DNA of 64,000 bases from Candidatus Nitrosoglobus terrae (GTDB lineage Bacteria; Pseudomonadota; Gammaproteobacteria; Nitrosococcales; Nitrosococcaceae). The DNA is taken from positions 1,579,091-1,643,090 of the forward strand of contig NZ_AP014836.1 of NCBI RefSeq assembly GCF_002356115.1. Reading direction: 5' to 3'. Under the pieces are notes generated by a model. That model saw only the letters and a program-made list of their open reading frames with translations, made no database searches and was not told where the DNA came from. The first letter of the stretch is position 1; every line of letters starts with the position of its first letter. The translations under genes were made by a program, and so were the position numbers. Below, one piece after another: positions 35,472 to 44,256 of this stretch.

Positions 35472-35720
35472 GCAAGAAGAGAGCAAGATAAGCTCAAAGT
35501 AGAACAGGAGAGGCGACGAAGACAAAAACAGATTGAAGAGGAAGAACGGGAACGTAAACAGCTGGAGAAACTAAAACAGGAAAAGATCCAGCGGGAGCAG
35601 TAATGACTTAAACAACTATCGGAAGAACGCTGGAAACAGATATACAAATGGACTAAACAGATTAGAATTCCAATAATAATTGCATGTATTTGGATTTTTA
35701 TACGGTTCACTTTCCTTTAA
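35472..35720 (+). pseudogene. Broken gene: charged coiled coil followed by a transmembrane helix
   Basis: One plus-strand frame reads ARREQDKLKVEQERRRRQKQ then IEEEERERKQLEKLKQEK and IQREQ. It hits TAA TGA at about 35600-35605 and continues in the same frame as LKQLSEERWKQIYKWTKQ and a hydrophobic IRIPIIIACIWIFIRF ending in TAA. A TAG lies just before the coiled coil and there is no start codon. The continuous layout (coiled coil, Trp-rich basic hinge, membrane helix) across two stops indicates a decayed gene. I do not recognise the family; a mobilisation or phage-type membrane protein would be a guess. Confidence 0.5.
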
Positions 35721-35726
35721 AATCAA

Positions 35727-36099
35727 AAACCTATTTAACAGATAGCTAGCCTCGCTGCGTGACCCTAAACCACCCTTGCCTAGCTTGCTTTTGGGGTGTG
35801 TGTCGTCAAGGGTTCGCTGCACCAAATCCTCACCCGCTCGCACTCACGCTGCTCTCGTTTACGCTCTGAGGCTTGCCCCTGACGAAAAACGCATCTCAGA
35901 TGCGCTGTAAGACATTCTAAACCACAATCCCTTACCTAGAGAGATTATAGAGCGTTCAAGCGCATCAAAGGCTCATGATCCTGAAAGACAGAACAGCAAG
36001 AGACACGCAAAACTCGTTTTGCAAGTCGGGTCGCTGCTGACTAAGCGAAGCACGGTAGGTTTGGAAGATTTGACATGGTACACAAAATCACTGCTTTAA
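35727..36099 (+). pseudogene. Broken frame in GC-rich patch, possible mobilisation-gene remnant
   Basis: A plus-strand frame is open over about 124 codons except for one TAA near 35907, with no good start codon. The second half reads PLPREIIERSSASKAHDPER then QNSKRHAKLVLQVGSLLTKR and STVGLEDLTWYTKSLL before TAA. The R/K..AKLVLQVGSLL pattern recalls the small TraD-type proteins of conjugation operons, but this is a weak impression. Local GC content is clearly higher than the flanks. A 15-bp near-perfect palindrome CGCATCTCAGATGCG occurs at 35890-35904. Confidence 0.3.
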
Positions 36100-36154
36100 A
36101 AGACTAGATAGGAGTGAGTTTTATAGTAAAAGTGACTTAATTTTATGAAAGAGA

Positions 36155-36174
36155 ACAAAAAACATGTTTTTTGT
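36155..36174. repeat. 20-bp perfect palindrome
   Basis: ACAAAAAACATGTTTTTTGT is its own reverse complement. It lies 20 bp upstream of a TTGACT hexamer (36195-36200) that precedes the small frame at 36258. It could be a repressor operator; as an RNA hairpin it would be a weak A-U stem. Confidence 0.55.
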
Positions 36175-36257
36175 ACTGAAAAAATATTCTTGTGTTGACT
36201 CATTACAAATGATGATACTTTTATAAGCACAAGATTACTGCTAAAGGAGAAGTGTCA

Positions 36258-36302
36258 ATGAAAACCACAAGAAAAAATCAAGATCCTAGGGAAGATTATT
36301 AA
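36258..36302 (+). CDS. 14-residue open frame with strong translation signals, possibly a truncated gene
   Basis: ATG at 36258 is preceded by CTAAAGGAGAAGTGTCA, a near-ideal ribosome-binding site, and by a TTGACT hexamer 58 bases upstream. The -10 is ambiguous (TTATAA at 36221, spacing 20). The frame encodes MKTTRKNQDPREDY and stops two bases before the end of the convergent mtnC gene. It may be the 5' stub of a gene lost when this region was rearranged, or a genuine tiny peptide. No family can be assigned. Confidence 0.3.
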   Translation: MKTTRKNQDPREDY

Positions 36303-36304
36303 CC

Positions 36305-36991
36305 TTAAAAGCTATCTATCTGGATGGAATCGAAATCTTGCACCTGAAAATGGGTCGCTGGAAAAATCAGCTTTTCCTCTCGAACTAACCATATTGTTCT
36401 CATGCCCGCCTTTGCTGCCGCATTTAGCTCTGCTTCAACATCAGATAAAAAAAGAATTTGCGGGGGCAAAATTTTAATTTCTTCAGCAATACGCTGATAA
36501 GATTCTGGATCGTGTTTAGCGCCAATATGGGTGTCAAAATAACCACTAAAAAACACAGTCAAATCACCAGCAATAGTATGAGAAAATAGTAGCTTCTGCG
36601 CTTGAACAGAACCAGAAGAAAAAATATAGAGTGTAAGACCCACCTCTTTCCAAGCTCGCAAGTTACGCGCAACATCCGGGTAAATATGGCTAGTTAAATC
36701 ACCTCTCCAATAACCTTCCTCCCATAGAATCCCTTGCAAGGACTTTAATACTGTTACCTTGGCATCAACATCAATCCATGCAATTAATTGACTAATAATA
36801 CCCTCCAGACTTAAATGCTTATCTTGGGCAACAACTCGGACATCCTCCAGTAAGGAAACTATCTGTGGATCTTCAGCGTGCTGTTTTACAAAACACGCTA
36901 TCCGCTCCCGTGAATAAGGAAATAATATGTCTTTAACAAAAGAAAGAGAGGTCGTAGTTCCCTCAATATCAGTGATAATAGCCCGAATCAT
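36305..36991 (-). CDS. mtnC: Enolase-phosphatase E1 (acireductone synthase)
   Basis: HAD-superfamily enzyme of methionine salvage that enolises and dephosphorylates 2,3-diketo-5-methylthiopentyl-1-phosphate to acireductone. At 228 residues the nucleophile motif reads ITDIEGTTTSLSFVKDILFP. The family characteristically has D-x-E in HAD motif I. YIFSSGSVQAQKLLF is motif II and ILFLSDVEAELNAAAKAGM motif III. It is the last gene of an mtnB-mtnD-mtnC operon. Confidence 0.96.
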   Translation of the reverse strand: MIRAIITDIEGTTTSLSFVKDILFPYSRERIACFVKQHAEDPQIVSLLEDVRVVAQDKHLSLEGIISQLIAWIDVDAKVTVLKSLQGILWEEGYWRGDLTSHIYPDVARNLRAWKEVGLTLYIFSSGSVQAQKLLFSHTIAGDLTVFFSGYFDTHIGAKHDPESYQRIAEEIKILPPQILFLSDVEAELNAAAKAGMRTIWLVREEKLIFPATHFQVQDFDSIQIDSF

Positions 36992-36996
36992 AATTT

Positions 36997-37539
36997 TTAT
37001 TGCTCTAAACGAGGAAAGCGATCGGCAATATCACTGCCAGTAAAATCAGCTACCCATCCATCTGGTGTGGTAAAGAAACGGATACATTTTAAGTTTGGAT
37101 TTGCACCCATATCAAACCAATGCCGAATTCCCGCAGGCACGCTGATAAGATCGCCAGATTGACAAAGCAAAGCATATACTTTTCCTTGGGTATGTAAATA
37201 AAATTGTCCTTGACCCTCGACAAAGAAGCGTACCTCAAAGTCATCATGGGTATGTTCTTTTAAAAATTTTTCTCGAAGCCCTTTTTTTTCTGGATGATCA
37301 GGCTTGATACTGATAACGTCCACTGATTTAAATCCATATTGCTGACATAACTTATCTACGGAATCCCGATAAGCGGCTAGAATTTCTTCTTGAGAAGATT
37401 CTGAAATTAAAGATTCCCGTTCTTCCCAGCGCTGAAACTGTACCCCAATCTCATCCATATATTGAGCAATATTCTCAAATTGTATATGGGTAGCCGCCTG
37501 ATTAGGATCGTCTTCATTATAAATCTTTAATCTACTCAT
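36997..37539 (-). CDS. mtnD: Acireductone dioxygenase
   Basis: Cupin metalloenzyme that converts acireductone and O2 to the keto-acid precursor of methionine (Fe form) or off-pathway products (Ni form). At 180 residues the metal site HTHDDFEVRFFVEGQG supplies two His and one Glu, and the third His is in IRHWFDMGANP. VPAGIRHWFD is the family signature. It lies 5 bp from both mtnB and mtnC. Confidence 0.97.
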   Translation of the reverse strand: MSRLKIYNEDDPNQAATHIQFENIAQYMDEIGVQFQRWEERESLISESSQEEILAAYRDSVDKLCQQYGFKSVDVISIKPDHPEKKGLREKFLKEHTHDDFEVRFFVEGQGQFYLHTQGKVYALLCQSGDLISVPAGIRHWFDMGANPNLKCIRFFTTPDGWVADFTGSDIADRFPRLEQ

Positions 37540-37544
37540 AGGTT

Positions 37545-38165
37545 CTATAATCTCCGTCTAAGTACCTCGCACTCAAATAAAAACTCAAGCGCCTCTACAC
37601 GATGGCGAGCCTGTTCAACACTACCTCCCCAAGTATATAGGCCATGACCTGCAATAAGATACCCAGGGCTATCTGGTGTTTGTGCTAAGTAATCATCTAC
37701 AACAATGGATAAACGGCTTATATCCTGATCATTAGGAAAGATAGGGATCCGCACTGAGATTTGATGAGTCTTTATTCCAGGAAGAATCTTAAGTAGCTCG
37801 TAATCGCTTAAGATTAATTCATTTGGCAACAAACAAGATAGTACCGTAGCATAAACCGAATGCGTATGAAAAATAGCATTAATTTCTGGAAAGCGCCGAT
37901 ATAGCGTTCCATGCAACAAAGCTTCAGCAGACGGACGTTTATTTGTAGCTGATAGAGGAGAGGCATTAAAATCTGTAACCAGCATCCCCTCTGAGTTTAA
38001 TTGACCTTTATGCCACCCAGATACTGTTACTATCATACAGGTGGAAGCAAGCCGAGCTGAAAAATTACCGCTGGTAGCTGGCACCCAGCCCTGATCAAAA
38101 AAGAAGCGGCCAGCATCTATCAACTGGGTAATAGTTTGCTGCAGATGAGCATTTCCCTCATTCAA
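37545..38165 (-). CDS. mtnB: Methylthioribulose-1-phosphate dehydratase
   Basis: Class II aldolase/adducin-family dehydratase of methionine salvage. At 206 residues it has GWVPATSGNFSARL (phosphate-binding), HTHSVYATVLS (zinc His pair) and GHGLYTWGGSVEQARHRVEA (third His and the active-site loop). The frame begins with TTG (38163-38165), preceded by GAGAGG eleven bases upstream, and no in-frame ATG lies nearby. It is the first gene of the operon. mtnA/mtnK/mtnP-type genes for earlier steps are not in the window. Confidence 0.94.
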   Translation of the reverse strand: MNEGNAHLQQTITQLIDAGRFFFDQGWVPATSGNFSARLASTCMIVTVSGWHKGQLNSEGMLVTDFNASPLSATNKRPSAEALLHGTLYRRFPEINAIFHTHSVYATVLSCLLPNELILSDYELLKILPGIKTHQISVRIPIFPNDQDISRLSIVVDDYLAQTPDSPGYLIAGHGLYTWGGSVEQARHRVEALEFLFECEVLRRRL

Positions 38166-38487
38166 ATGCTATAGATCCTCTCGTAATAATTTAGAAACTC
38201 AATAGGTGCTTCGACAACCAGCAAAATCTACCTTTTCATAAAGGCGAGTATATTAAAAACAAAACAAATATTACTTCTAATCTCCTAGTGGAGATATTAA
38301 AATTAATCGCTACTTCCTTAACATAAAGTTATTTACCCTCATAGAGGAAAAAATAAATCTAATAATAATTAGGATAAATAGCAATCATTAGAATCGAAAA
38401 ACTATACTATAAGCTCTTAAAGTTGTTTATAGATCCTAGAAAATCTCTAATTATAGAATCTACCAAAAGCTAAAAGGATAATGAGTG
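38166..38487. other. Divergent intergenic region between mtnB and rph
   Basis: About 322 bp, extremely AT-rich, no gene. It carries the upstream regions of mtnB (leftward) and rph (rightward). I looked for SAM-responsive leader folds because of the methionine-salvage genes but see no plausible conserved hairpin set before mtnB. The rph start has AAAGGA nine bases before ATG 38488. Confidence 0.5.
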
Positions 38488-39207
38488 ATGAGACCAAGCC
38501 GTCGTACTCCGGATGAATTACGCCATATTCGCCTTACACGCCATTATACAAAGTATGCCGAAGGTTCGGTATTAGTAGAATTTGGTGATACTCGTGTTAT
38601 CTGTAATGCTTCAATTGAAGATCGGGTACCTCGATTTCTTAAAGGTGCAGGGCAAGGTTGGATTACTGCTGAATATGGCATGCTACCCCGTTCTACTAAT
38701 AGCCGAGTGGGGCGAGAAGCTACCCAAGGCCGCCAAGGAGGGCGAACTATGGAAATTCAACGCCTGATTGGTCGCTCTCTACGGGCAGTTGTAGATCTAG
38801 TCGCCCTAGGTGAAATCACATTAACCATTGACTGCGATGTTATCCAGGCCGATGGGGGAACCCGCACTGCAGCTATTACGGGAAGCTATGTAGCTTTAGT
38901 TGATGCAGTCAATAAGCTTGTCAAAAAAAGAATAATTGCCCGCAATCCTATTCATGGACAAGTAGCCTCAGTATCTGTAGGGATTTATGAAGGAGTACCC
39001 GTACTAGATCTAGATTACCAAGAGGATTCAGCTGCTGAAACCGATATGAATGTAGTAATGAATGAGGCTGGTGCATTTATTGAGATCCAAGGAACAGCTG
39101 AAGGTCATGCCTTCCGGATGAATGAACTTCAATCCATGTTAGATTTAGCAAAAACTGGGATTACCACCTTGCTTGAAAAACAAATAGAAGCGCTCTCTAG
39201 GAACTAA
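38488..39207 (+). CDS. rph: Ribonuclease PH
   Basis: Phosphorolytic 3'-5' exoribonuclease that trims tRNA and other RNA 3' ends. At 239 residues it has [20 protein letters not shown] at the N-terminus. [20 protein letters not shown] contains phosphate-site Arg residues, and [20 protein letters not shown] is the conserved RNase PH core. I choose the ATG at 38488; a GTG one codon earlier is in frame. rdgB follows after 4 bp, the usual rph-rdgB pairing. Confidence 0.97.
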   Translation: MRPSRRTPDELRHIRLTRHYTKYAEGSVLVEFGDTRVICNASIEDRVPRFLKGAGQGWITAEYGMLPRSTNSRVGREATQGRQGGRTMEIQRLIGRSLRAVVDLVALGEITLTIDCDVIQADGGTRTAAITGSYVALVDAVNKLVKKRIIARNPIHGQVASVSVGIYEGVPVLDLDYQEDSAAETDMNVVMNEAGAFIEIQGTAEGHAFRMNELQSMLDLAKTGITTLLEKQIEALSRN

Positions 39208-39211
39208 TATC

Positions 39212-39817
39212 ATGTTATCGCAGCCTATCGTTCTCGCCAGCCATAATCTTGGTAAATTACAAGAGATCAGCGCTATTTTAAGCCCACTTCAGATTGAATT
39301 GATTTCCCAATCCAAGCTCAATATCTCCGAGATTGAAGAAACCGGCCTCAGCTTTGTTGAAAATGCAATTATTAAAGCCCGTCACGCTGCCCGCTATACA
39401 GGGTTAGCAGCTATCGCTGATGACTCCGGATTAGAAGTTGATTCACTGAATGGAGAACCAGGAATTTATTCAGCTCGCTATGCGGGTTTAGGTGCCTCTG
39501 ATCAACAAAATCTAGAAAAATTATTAGAAATGCTAAAAGAAACACCAGAAACACAGCGCCATGCCCGTTATCAATGCTTCATTGTCTATATGCATCATTG
39601 GCAAGATCCAACTCCCCTTATCTGCCAAGGCACTTGGGAGGGTCATATTCTCGCCATCCCTCAAGGCAATGGCGGATTTGGCTATGATCCCATTTTTTAC
39701 CTCCCTAATCACCAGTGTACTGCTGCTCAGCTATCAGCAGCGGAAAAAAACCGCTACAGCCATCGAGGTAAAGCTTTAACCGCTCTACTAACAGCGCTTA
39801 ACTATAAGAAAAATTAG
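39212..39817 (+). CDS. rdgB: XTP/dITP diphosphatase (non-canonical purine NTP pyrophosphatase)
   Basis: Removes dITP/XTP from the nucleotide pool. At 201 residues it has VLASHNLGKLQEISAIL (S/T-x-N-x-x-K substrate motif), ETGLSFVENAIIKARHAA and DDSGLEVDSLNGEPGIYSAR with the metal-binding acidic residues. GGFGYDPIFY also matches. It sits in the rph-rdgB-hemW order seen in many proteobacteria. Confidence 0.96.
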   Translation: MLSQPIVLASHNLGKLQEISAILSPLQIELISQSKLNISEIEETGLSFVENAIIKARHAARYTGLAAIADDSGLEVDSLNGEPGIYSARYAGLGASDQQNLEKLLEMLKETPETQRHARYQCFIVYMHHWQDPTPLICQGTWEGHILAIPQGNGGFGYDPIFYLPNHQCTAAQLSAAEKNRYSHRGKALTALLTALNYKKN

Positions 39818-39871
39818 ATCTATCTATATAGTGGGTATTTTTCATTACACTGAAGGCAAAAAATTCGTATT

Positions 39872-41029
39872 ATGTTTCAATTCGATACCTTGCCGCCTCT
39901 AGGATTATATATCCATCTTCCTTGGTGCTTGCGTAAATGCCCCTATTGTGATTTTAATTCTCATTTATTACCGGATGAATTTCCTGAGAAAGCTTATATC
40001 AATGCCCTCATCAGGGATCTAGAACAAGATCTGCCCCGGGTTTTGGATCGGCCTATCCGGAGTATTTTTATAGGTGGGGGTACACCCAGCCTTTTTTCCC
40101 CAGAGACGTTAGATCAATTACTCTCGTGGGTACAAAGCCACCTACCGCTGATATCCCCAATAGAAATTACACTGGAAGCTAATCCCGGAACAGTAGAGCA
40201 AGGGCGCTTTACTGAATTTCGTGCCCTTGGCCTCAATCGCCTCTCCCTTGGTATTCAGAGCTTTAATGATAACGCCCTTAAACGCTTAGGCCGAATACAC
40301 GGCGCCAGAGAATCTCATCAGGCCGTAGTCACAGCTTATAATGCTGGATTTGATAATATCAATTTAGATCTTATGTTCGGCTTACCTGAGCAAACAGAGA
40401 TTCAAGCGCTTGCGGATATAGAAACAGCCATTCGTTTTATCCCGCATCATATTTCCCATTACCAGCTCACGATTGAACCCCATACCTATTTTCATCGTTA
40501 TCCGCCTTCATTACCTGCTGAAGAGGCTATCGATGCTTGGCAAATAGCTTGCCATACTCGCTTAGCCAAAGCAGGCTATCATCACTACGAGGTCTCTGCC
40601 TTTGCTCAGAAAGATCACCAAAGCCAACATAACCTTAATTACTGGCGCTTTGGAGATTATCTCGGAATCGGCGCTGGTGCCCATGGAAAAATTACCGACC
40701 CTAAAACAAACTGCATTATCCGAGTTTGGAAAATTAAACATCCTATGGGGTATCTAGCTAAATCAGATAGTATAGAGAGAATCGCAGGAGAGACGATTCT
40801 CTCACCTAAAGAGGCGGCCTTTGAATTTATGCTTAATGCTTTACGTCTAACCACCGGTTTCCCTAGCCAACTCTTTCAAGATCGCACTGGCCTTCCTTTG
40901 AGCATAGTAGAGAAAACGCTACAACAAGCACAACAACTAGGGTTAATTGAATGTGACTCCCATAACATCCATCCCACTCAGAAAGGACTCGCTTTGCTTA
41001 ATGAGTTATTACAATTATTTTTACCGTAA
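39872..41029 (+). CDS. hemW: Radical SAM family haem chaperone HemW
   Basis: A 385-residue radical-SAM protein related to coproporphyrinogen oxidase HemN, now regarded as a haem-handling chaperone. The cluster motif is CLRKCPYCDFNSH near residue 20. GGGTPSLFSPETL, TLEANPGTVE, GLNRLSLGIQSFNDNALKRL and DLMFGLPEQT are the family blocks. It lacks the long N-terminal extension of true HemN. It is cytoplasmic and may be cotranscribed with rph-rdgB (54-bp gap). Confidence 0.93.
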   Translation: MFQFDTLPPLGLYIHLPWCLRKCPYCDFNSHLLPDEFPEKAYINALIRDLEQDLPRVLDRPIRSIFIGGGTPSLFSPETLDQLLSWVQSHLPLISPIEITLEANPGTVEQGRFTEFRALGLNRLSLGIQSFNDNALKRLGRIHGARESHQAVVTAYNAGFDNINLDLMFGLPEQTEIQALADIETAIRFIPHHISHYQLTIEPHTYFHRYPPSLPAEEAIDAWQIACHTRLAKAGYHHYEVSAFAQKDHQSQHNLNYWRFGDYLGIGAGAHGKITDPKTNCIIRVWKIKHPMGYLAKSDSIERIAGETILSPKEAAFEFMLNALRLTTGFPSQLFQDRTGLPLSIVEKTLQQAQQLGLIECDSHNIHPTQKGLALLNELLQLFLP

Positions 41030-41134
41030 AACCCATACCAGTATTTATTTTCTTATCCTTAAGGTATATTACTGCCTCGTTTTTCTTTAGCGCAGATAAT
41101 CCAGTTGTAGTAATATCGCCGCTGACTTCTTATT

Positions 41135-42175
41135 ATGAATCTTTTAAAACACCAGCTCCCCCCAGAATGGGCACCCCAAGAGGGTGTTATAATCGCTTGG
41201 CCTTCAGCTGAGAGTGATTGGGGATCTCGGGTGAATGAAGTTGAGACAGTATATCTCAATATCGCTCGCGAAATCGCCTGCAGGGAAAAGCTCATTATTG
41301 TTTGCCATAGCCCACATCAGCTAACTGAAGTTGATCAGCAGCTAAAACAGCAACAAATAAACAGCACTTCCATATCTCTTTATGTTGCTCCCTTTAACGA
41401 TACCTGGATCCGAGATTACGGACCCATTAGCTGCTTAACGCAAAATGGGCAAATTCAGCTGCTCGATTTTGTATTTAATGGCTGGGGTAAAAAGTACAAT
41501 GCGACTCTTGATAATCAAGTATCAACCCAGCTATACGAACAAGGGGCGTTTAATACGAGTGTATTAAAACGATCAGATTTAATCCTTGAAGGGGGAAGCA
41601 TCGAGGTTGACGGCGCAGGTAGCTTACTGACAACGGCAAGCTGTTTATTATCCAAGGCTCGTAATGCCCATTTCAATCAGGTCGCTATAGAGAATCAGCT
41701 TAAATACTGGCTAGGAGTTGAACAAGTATTATGGCTATATCATGGACAGTTAATTGGAGATGATACCGACGGCCATATTGATACCTTAGCCCGATTCTGT
41801 AACCCACACACAATATGCTATGTAGCCTGTGATGATCCTGAAGATGAACATTACCTTGAGCTTCAAGCTATGAAAGCAGAACTCAGTACCTTCCATACAA
41901 AAGGTATCCCTTACCGCTTAGTGCCTCTTCCTTGGCCTTGCCCCAAATTTAGCGCCAACGGTAAGCGGCTGCCGGCAAGCTACGCTAATTTTCTTATTAT
42001 CAATGGAGCGGTATTGGCGCCTACTTATCAAGATCCAGCAGATACTAAAGCTTTATCAATCCTCCAAGAATGCTTTCCCGATCGGCAAGTTATTGGCATT
42101 GACTGTCTTCCTCTCATCCAGCAATATGGTAGCCTCCACTGTATCACCATGCAGCTGCCTGCAAGGACTATTTAG
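41135..42175 (+). CDS. aguA: Agmatine deiminase
   Basis: Converts agmatine to N-carbamoylputrescine. At 346 residues it has the guanidino-modifying fold: PPEWAPQEGVIIAWP at the N-terminus, NDTWIRDYGPI (substrate Asp), ILEGGSIEVDGAGSLLTT, DDTDGHIDTLARFCNP with the catalytic Asp/His, and the catalytic cysteine in YGSLHCITMQLPAR near the C-terminus. aguB follows after 35 bp. Confidence 0.96.
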   Translation: MNLLKHQLPPEWAPQEGVIIAWPSAESDWGSRVNEVETVYLNIAREIACREKLIIVCHSPHQLTEVDQQLKQQQINSTSISLYVAPFNDTWIRDYGPISCLTQNGQIQLLDFVFNGWGKKYNATLDNQVSTQLYEQGAFNTSVLKRSDLILEGGSIEVDGAGSLLTTASCLLSKARNAHFNQVAIENQLKYWLGVEQVLWLYHGQLIGDDTDGHIDTLARFCNPHTICYVACDDPEDEHYLELQAMKAELSTFHTKGIPYRLVPLPWPCPKFSANGKRLPASYANFLIINGAVLAPTYQDPADTKALSILQECFPDRQVIGIDCLPLIQQYGSLHCITMQLPARTI

Positions 42176-42210
42176 AAATATCTTATAAACTAATACTATC
42201 GGATAACCCA

Positions 42211-43086
42211 TTGAAAGTTGCTATCGTCCAACAAATTTGTAGCCAACAGCAGCAGGAAAACCTTAACCACAGTATTCAAGGTATTCGCGAAGCTGCCTCT
42301 CAAGGGGCAAAGCTTATTCTGCTACCAGAGCTACATATCGCACGCTATTTTTGTCAAGTTGAAGATACTCGTTATTTTGCCCTAGCTGAGCCTATCCCTG
42401 GCCCCTCAACAGCAATTTTTAGCGCCTTAGCAGTAGAGCTTAAGGTTGTTCTGGTCATCTCCCTTTTCGAGCGCCGAACTGCCGGAATTTACCATAATAC
42501 GGCAGTAGTTTTAGATACAGATGGTCGTATCGCAGGCCGATACCGCAAAATGCATATTCCTGATGATCCTGGTTTTTATGAGAAATTTTATTTTACCCCG
42601 GGAGATCTAGGATTTACCCCTATTAATACCTCTATTGGTTGCCTTGGAGTCTTGGTGTGCTGGGATCAATGGTACCCTGAAGCAGCCCGCTTGATGGCTC
42701 TGGCTGGCGCAGAGCTACTCCTTTATCCCAGTGCCATTGGTTGGAATCCCGAAGATGATGCGGCAGAAAAATACAGACAACGAGAAGCTTGGATTACAAT
42801 ACAACGCGCCCATGCTATTGCAAACGGATTACCCCTTCTCTCCAGTAACCGAGTAGGCATAGAAGCTAATCCTAACCAACACATACCAGGGATTCAGTTC
42901 TGGGGTACAAGCTTTATTGCTGGCCCTCAAGGTGAGCTGCTTACTATAGGGTCAACAGATGAACCTATAGTATTAGTGACAGAAATTGACCTTCAGCGTA
43001 CCGAAAAAATACGGCAAATTTGGCCTTATTTTCGAGATCGCCGGATTGACTCCTATGGAAAGCTTAGCCAACGCTATCTTGATTAA
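42211..43086 (+). CDS. aguB: N-carbamoylputrescine amidase
   Basis: Nitrilase-superfamily enzyme that releases putrescine from N-carbamoylputrescine. The Glu-Lys-Cys triad is in LILLPELHIARYF (Glu), YRKMHIPDDPGFYEKFYF (Lys) and VLVCWDQWYPEAARLMAL (Cys). At 291 residues it has normal length. The start is TTG at 42211: the protein begins with the family-typical KVAIVQQ directly after it and no ATG is available. It completes the agmatine-to-putrescine route with aguA. Confidence 0.95.
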   Translation: MKVAIVQQICSQQQQENLNHSIQGIREAASQGAKLILLPELHIARYFCQVEDTRYFALAEPIPGPSTAIFSALAVELKVVLVISLFERRTAGIYHNTAVVLDTDGRIAGRYRKMHIPDDPGFYEKFYFTPGDLGFTPINTSIGCLGVLVCWDQWYPEAARLMALAGAELLLYPSAIGWNPEDDAAEKYRQREAWITIQRAHAIANGLPLLSSNRVGIEANPNQHIPGIQFWGTSFIAGPQGELLTIGSTDEPIVLVTEIDLQRTEKIRQIWPYFRDRRIDSYGKLSQRYLD

Positions 43087-43107
43087 AGAAAAATGACTCA
43101 ATAGAGA

Positions 43108-44193
43108 TTATCCTGTTAGCCTATCTAAAATAGCAGCTTGCACTAGATCAAGCTTAGACTCAATGGTTACTATTGGCGCTTTGCACTGCTCAATTGCAGT
43201 ATTGGGATCTTTTAGACCATGACCCGTTAGCGTGCAAACTATCTTGCTATTACCGGGTATTTTTCCAGTTTCGATATCCCGCATTGTTCCTGCTAAAGAA
43301 ATCGCCGAAGCTGGTTCGCAGAATATACCTTCTTTTTCAGCAAGTAGCTTCTGAGCCACTAGGATCTCCTCATCGGAGCAGGCACTAAACCAACCCTGAG
43401 ATTCTTGCTGTGCCCTCCAAGCTTTATCCCAGCTTTGGGGATAGCCAATGCGAATAGCTGTAGCAACCGTCTCTGGTTTATCAATCATTTTTCCTTCTAT
43501 AAAAGGGGCTGCCTTGCTAGCTTGGTAACCGCACATACGAGGTCGCGTATTTACAAACCCTTGGGAATGATATTCACTGTAACCCATCCAGTAAGCAGTA
43601 ATATTACCCGCATTACCCACCGGTAGGCAGTGAAAATCCGGGGCAAACCCTAGCTCCTCAACAATCTCGAAAGCGGCAGTTTTTTGTCCTTGGATTCGAT
43701 AAGGGTTAATTGAATTTACAATAGTGACTGGAGCTTTACTCGCCACCTCCTTAACTAGCTGCATACCTATATCAAAGTTACCCTTTATTTGAATCACCAC
43801 CGCCCCATGCATCATCGCTTGCGCAATTTTGCCGTAAGCAATTTTACCCTCAGGAATAAGGACAAAAGCCCTAATCCCGGCTCGCGCTGCATAGGCAGCT
43901 GCAGAAGCTGAAGTATTGCCGGTAGACGCACAGATAATAGCCCGGCTTCCCTCCTCTACAGCTTTAGTGACAGCTACAGTCATCCCTCGATCTTTAAAAG
44001 ACCCAGTAGGATTAAGCCCCTCATACTTGATATAAATATCGACTTCTCGATTAAATGCTTTTGGGATATTGTTCAACCTAATCAGAGGGGTGTTTCCTTC
44101 TCCTAGGCTAATAATCCGAGTATCATCATGAATAGGTAGCCGATCGCGGTATTTGTCAATAAGACCTATGTAATGTGATCGAAATGGCATCAT
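43108..44193 (-). CDS. thrC: Threonine synthase
   Basis: PLP enzyme that converts O-phosphohomoserine to threonine. At 361 residues it is the short form. [14 protein letters not shown], then [15 protein letters not shown] with the PLP lysine, [20 protein letters not shown] and [16 protein letters not shown] (phosphate-binding loop). The C-terminal [10 protein letters not shown] is diagnostic. It lies downstream of hom with a 63-bp gap; the two act in the same pathway and are likely cotranscribed. Confidence 0.95.
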   Translation of the reverse strand: MMPFRSHYIGLIDKYRDRLPIHDDTRIISLGEGNTPLIRLNNIPKAFNREVDIYIKYEGLNPTGSFKDRGMTVAVTKAVEEGSRAIICASTGNTSASAAAYAARAGIRAFVLIPEGKIAYGKIAQAMMHGAVVIQIKGNFDIGMQLVKEVASKAPVTIVNSINPYRIQGQKTAAFEIVEELGFAPDFHCLPVGNAGNITAYWMGYSEYHSQGFVNTRPRMCGYQASKAAPFIEGKMIDKPETVATAIRIGYPQSWDKAWRAQQESQGWFSACSDEEILVAQKLLAEKEGIFCEPASAISLAGTMRDIETGKIPGNSKIVCTLTGHGLKDPNTAIEQCKAPIVTIESKLDLVQAAILDRLTG

Positions 44194-44256
44194 CTAAAAC
44201 CCTATCTTTATTATTTCTTAAATAAGATTGGTAAGCGCAAATCCTATAGTAATATT

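Larger units (their letters stand above)
35004..36304. other. 1.3-kb decayed accessory region
   Basis: No intact gene of normal size. From left to right it holds: the hairpin at 35033-35051; scattered coding-looking fragments at 35110-35290 broken by stops (for example WYQLNNKELRRIAVEIKLTA); a coiled-coil plus transmembrane pseudogene (35472-35720); a visibly GC-richer patch with a second broken frame (35727-36099); a 20-bp perfect palindrome (36155-36174); and a well-equipped 14-codon frame (36258-36302). The mixture of compositions and broken frames suggests debris of acquired DNA. Confidence 0.6.

Noticed and set aside
35468..35843. Two minus-strand open frames (80 and 75 codons) in the accessory region
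   Set aside because: They are mirror frames of the coiled-coil pseudogene and the GC-rich patch. Their Cys/Ser-rich or random composition has no domain character.
38166..38487. SAM-type riboswitch upstream of mtnB
   Set aside because: The region is nearly all A/T and I could not find the required stems.
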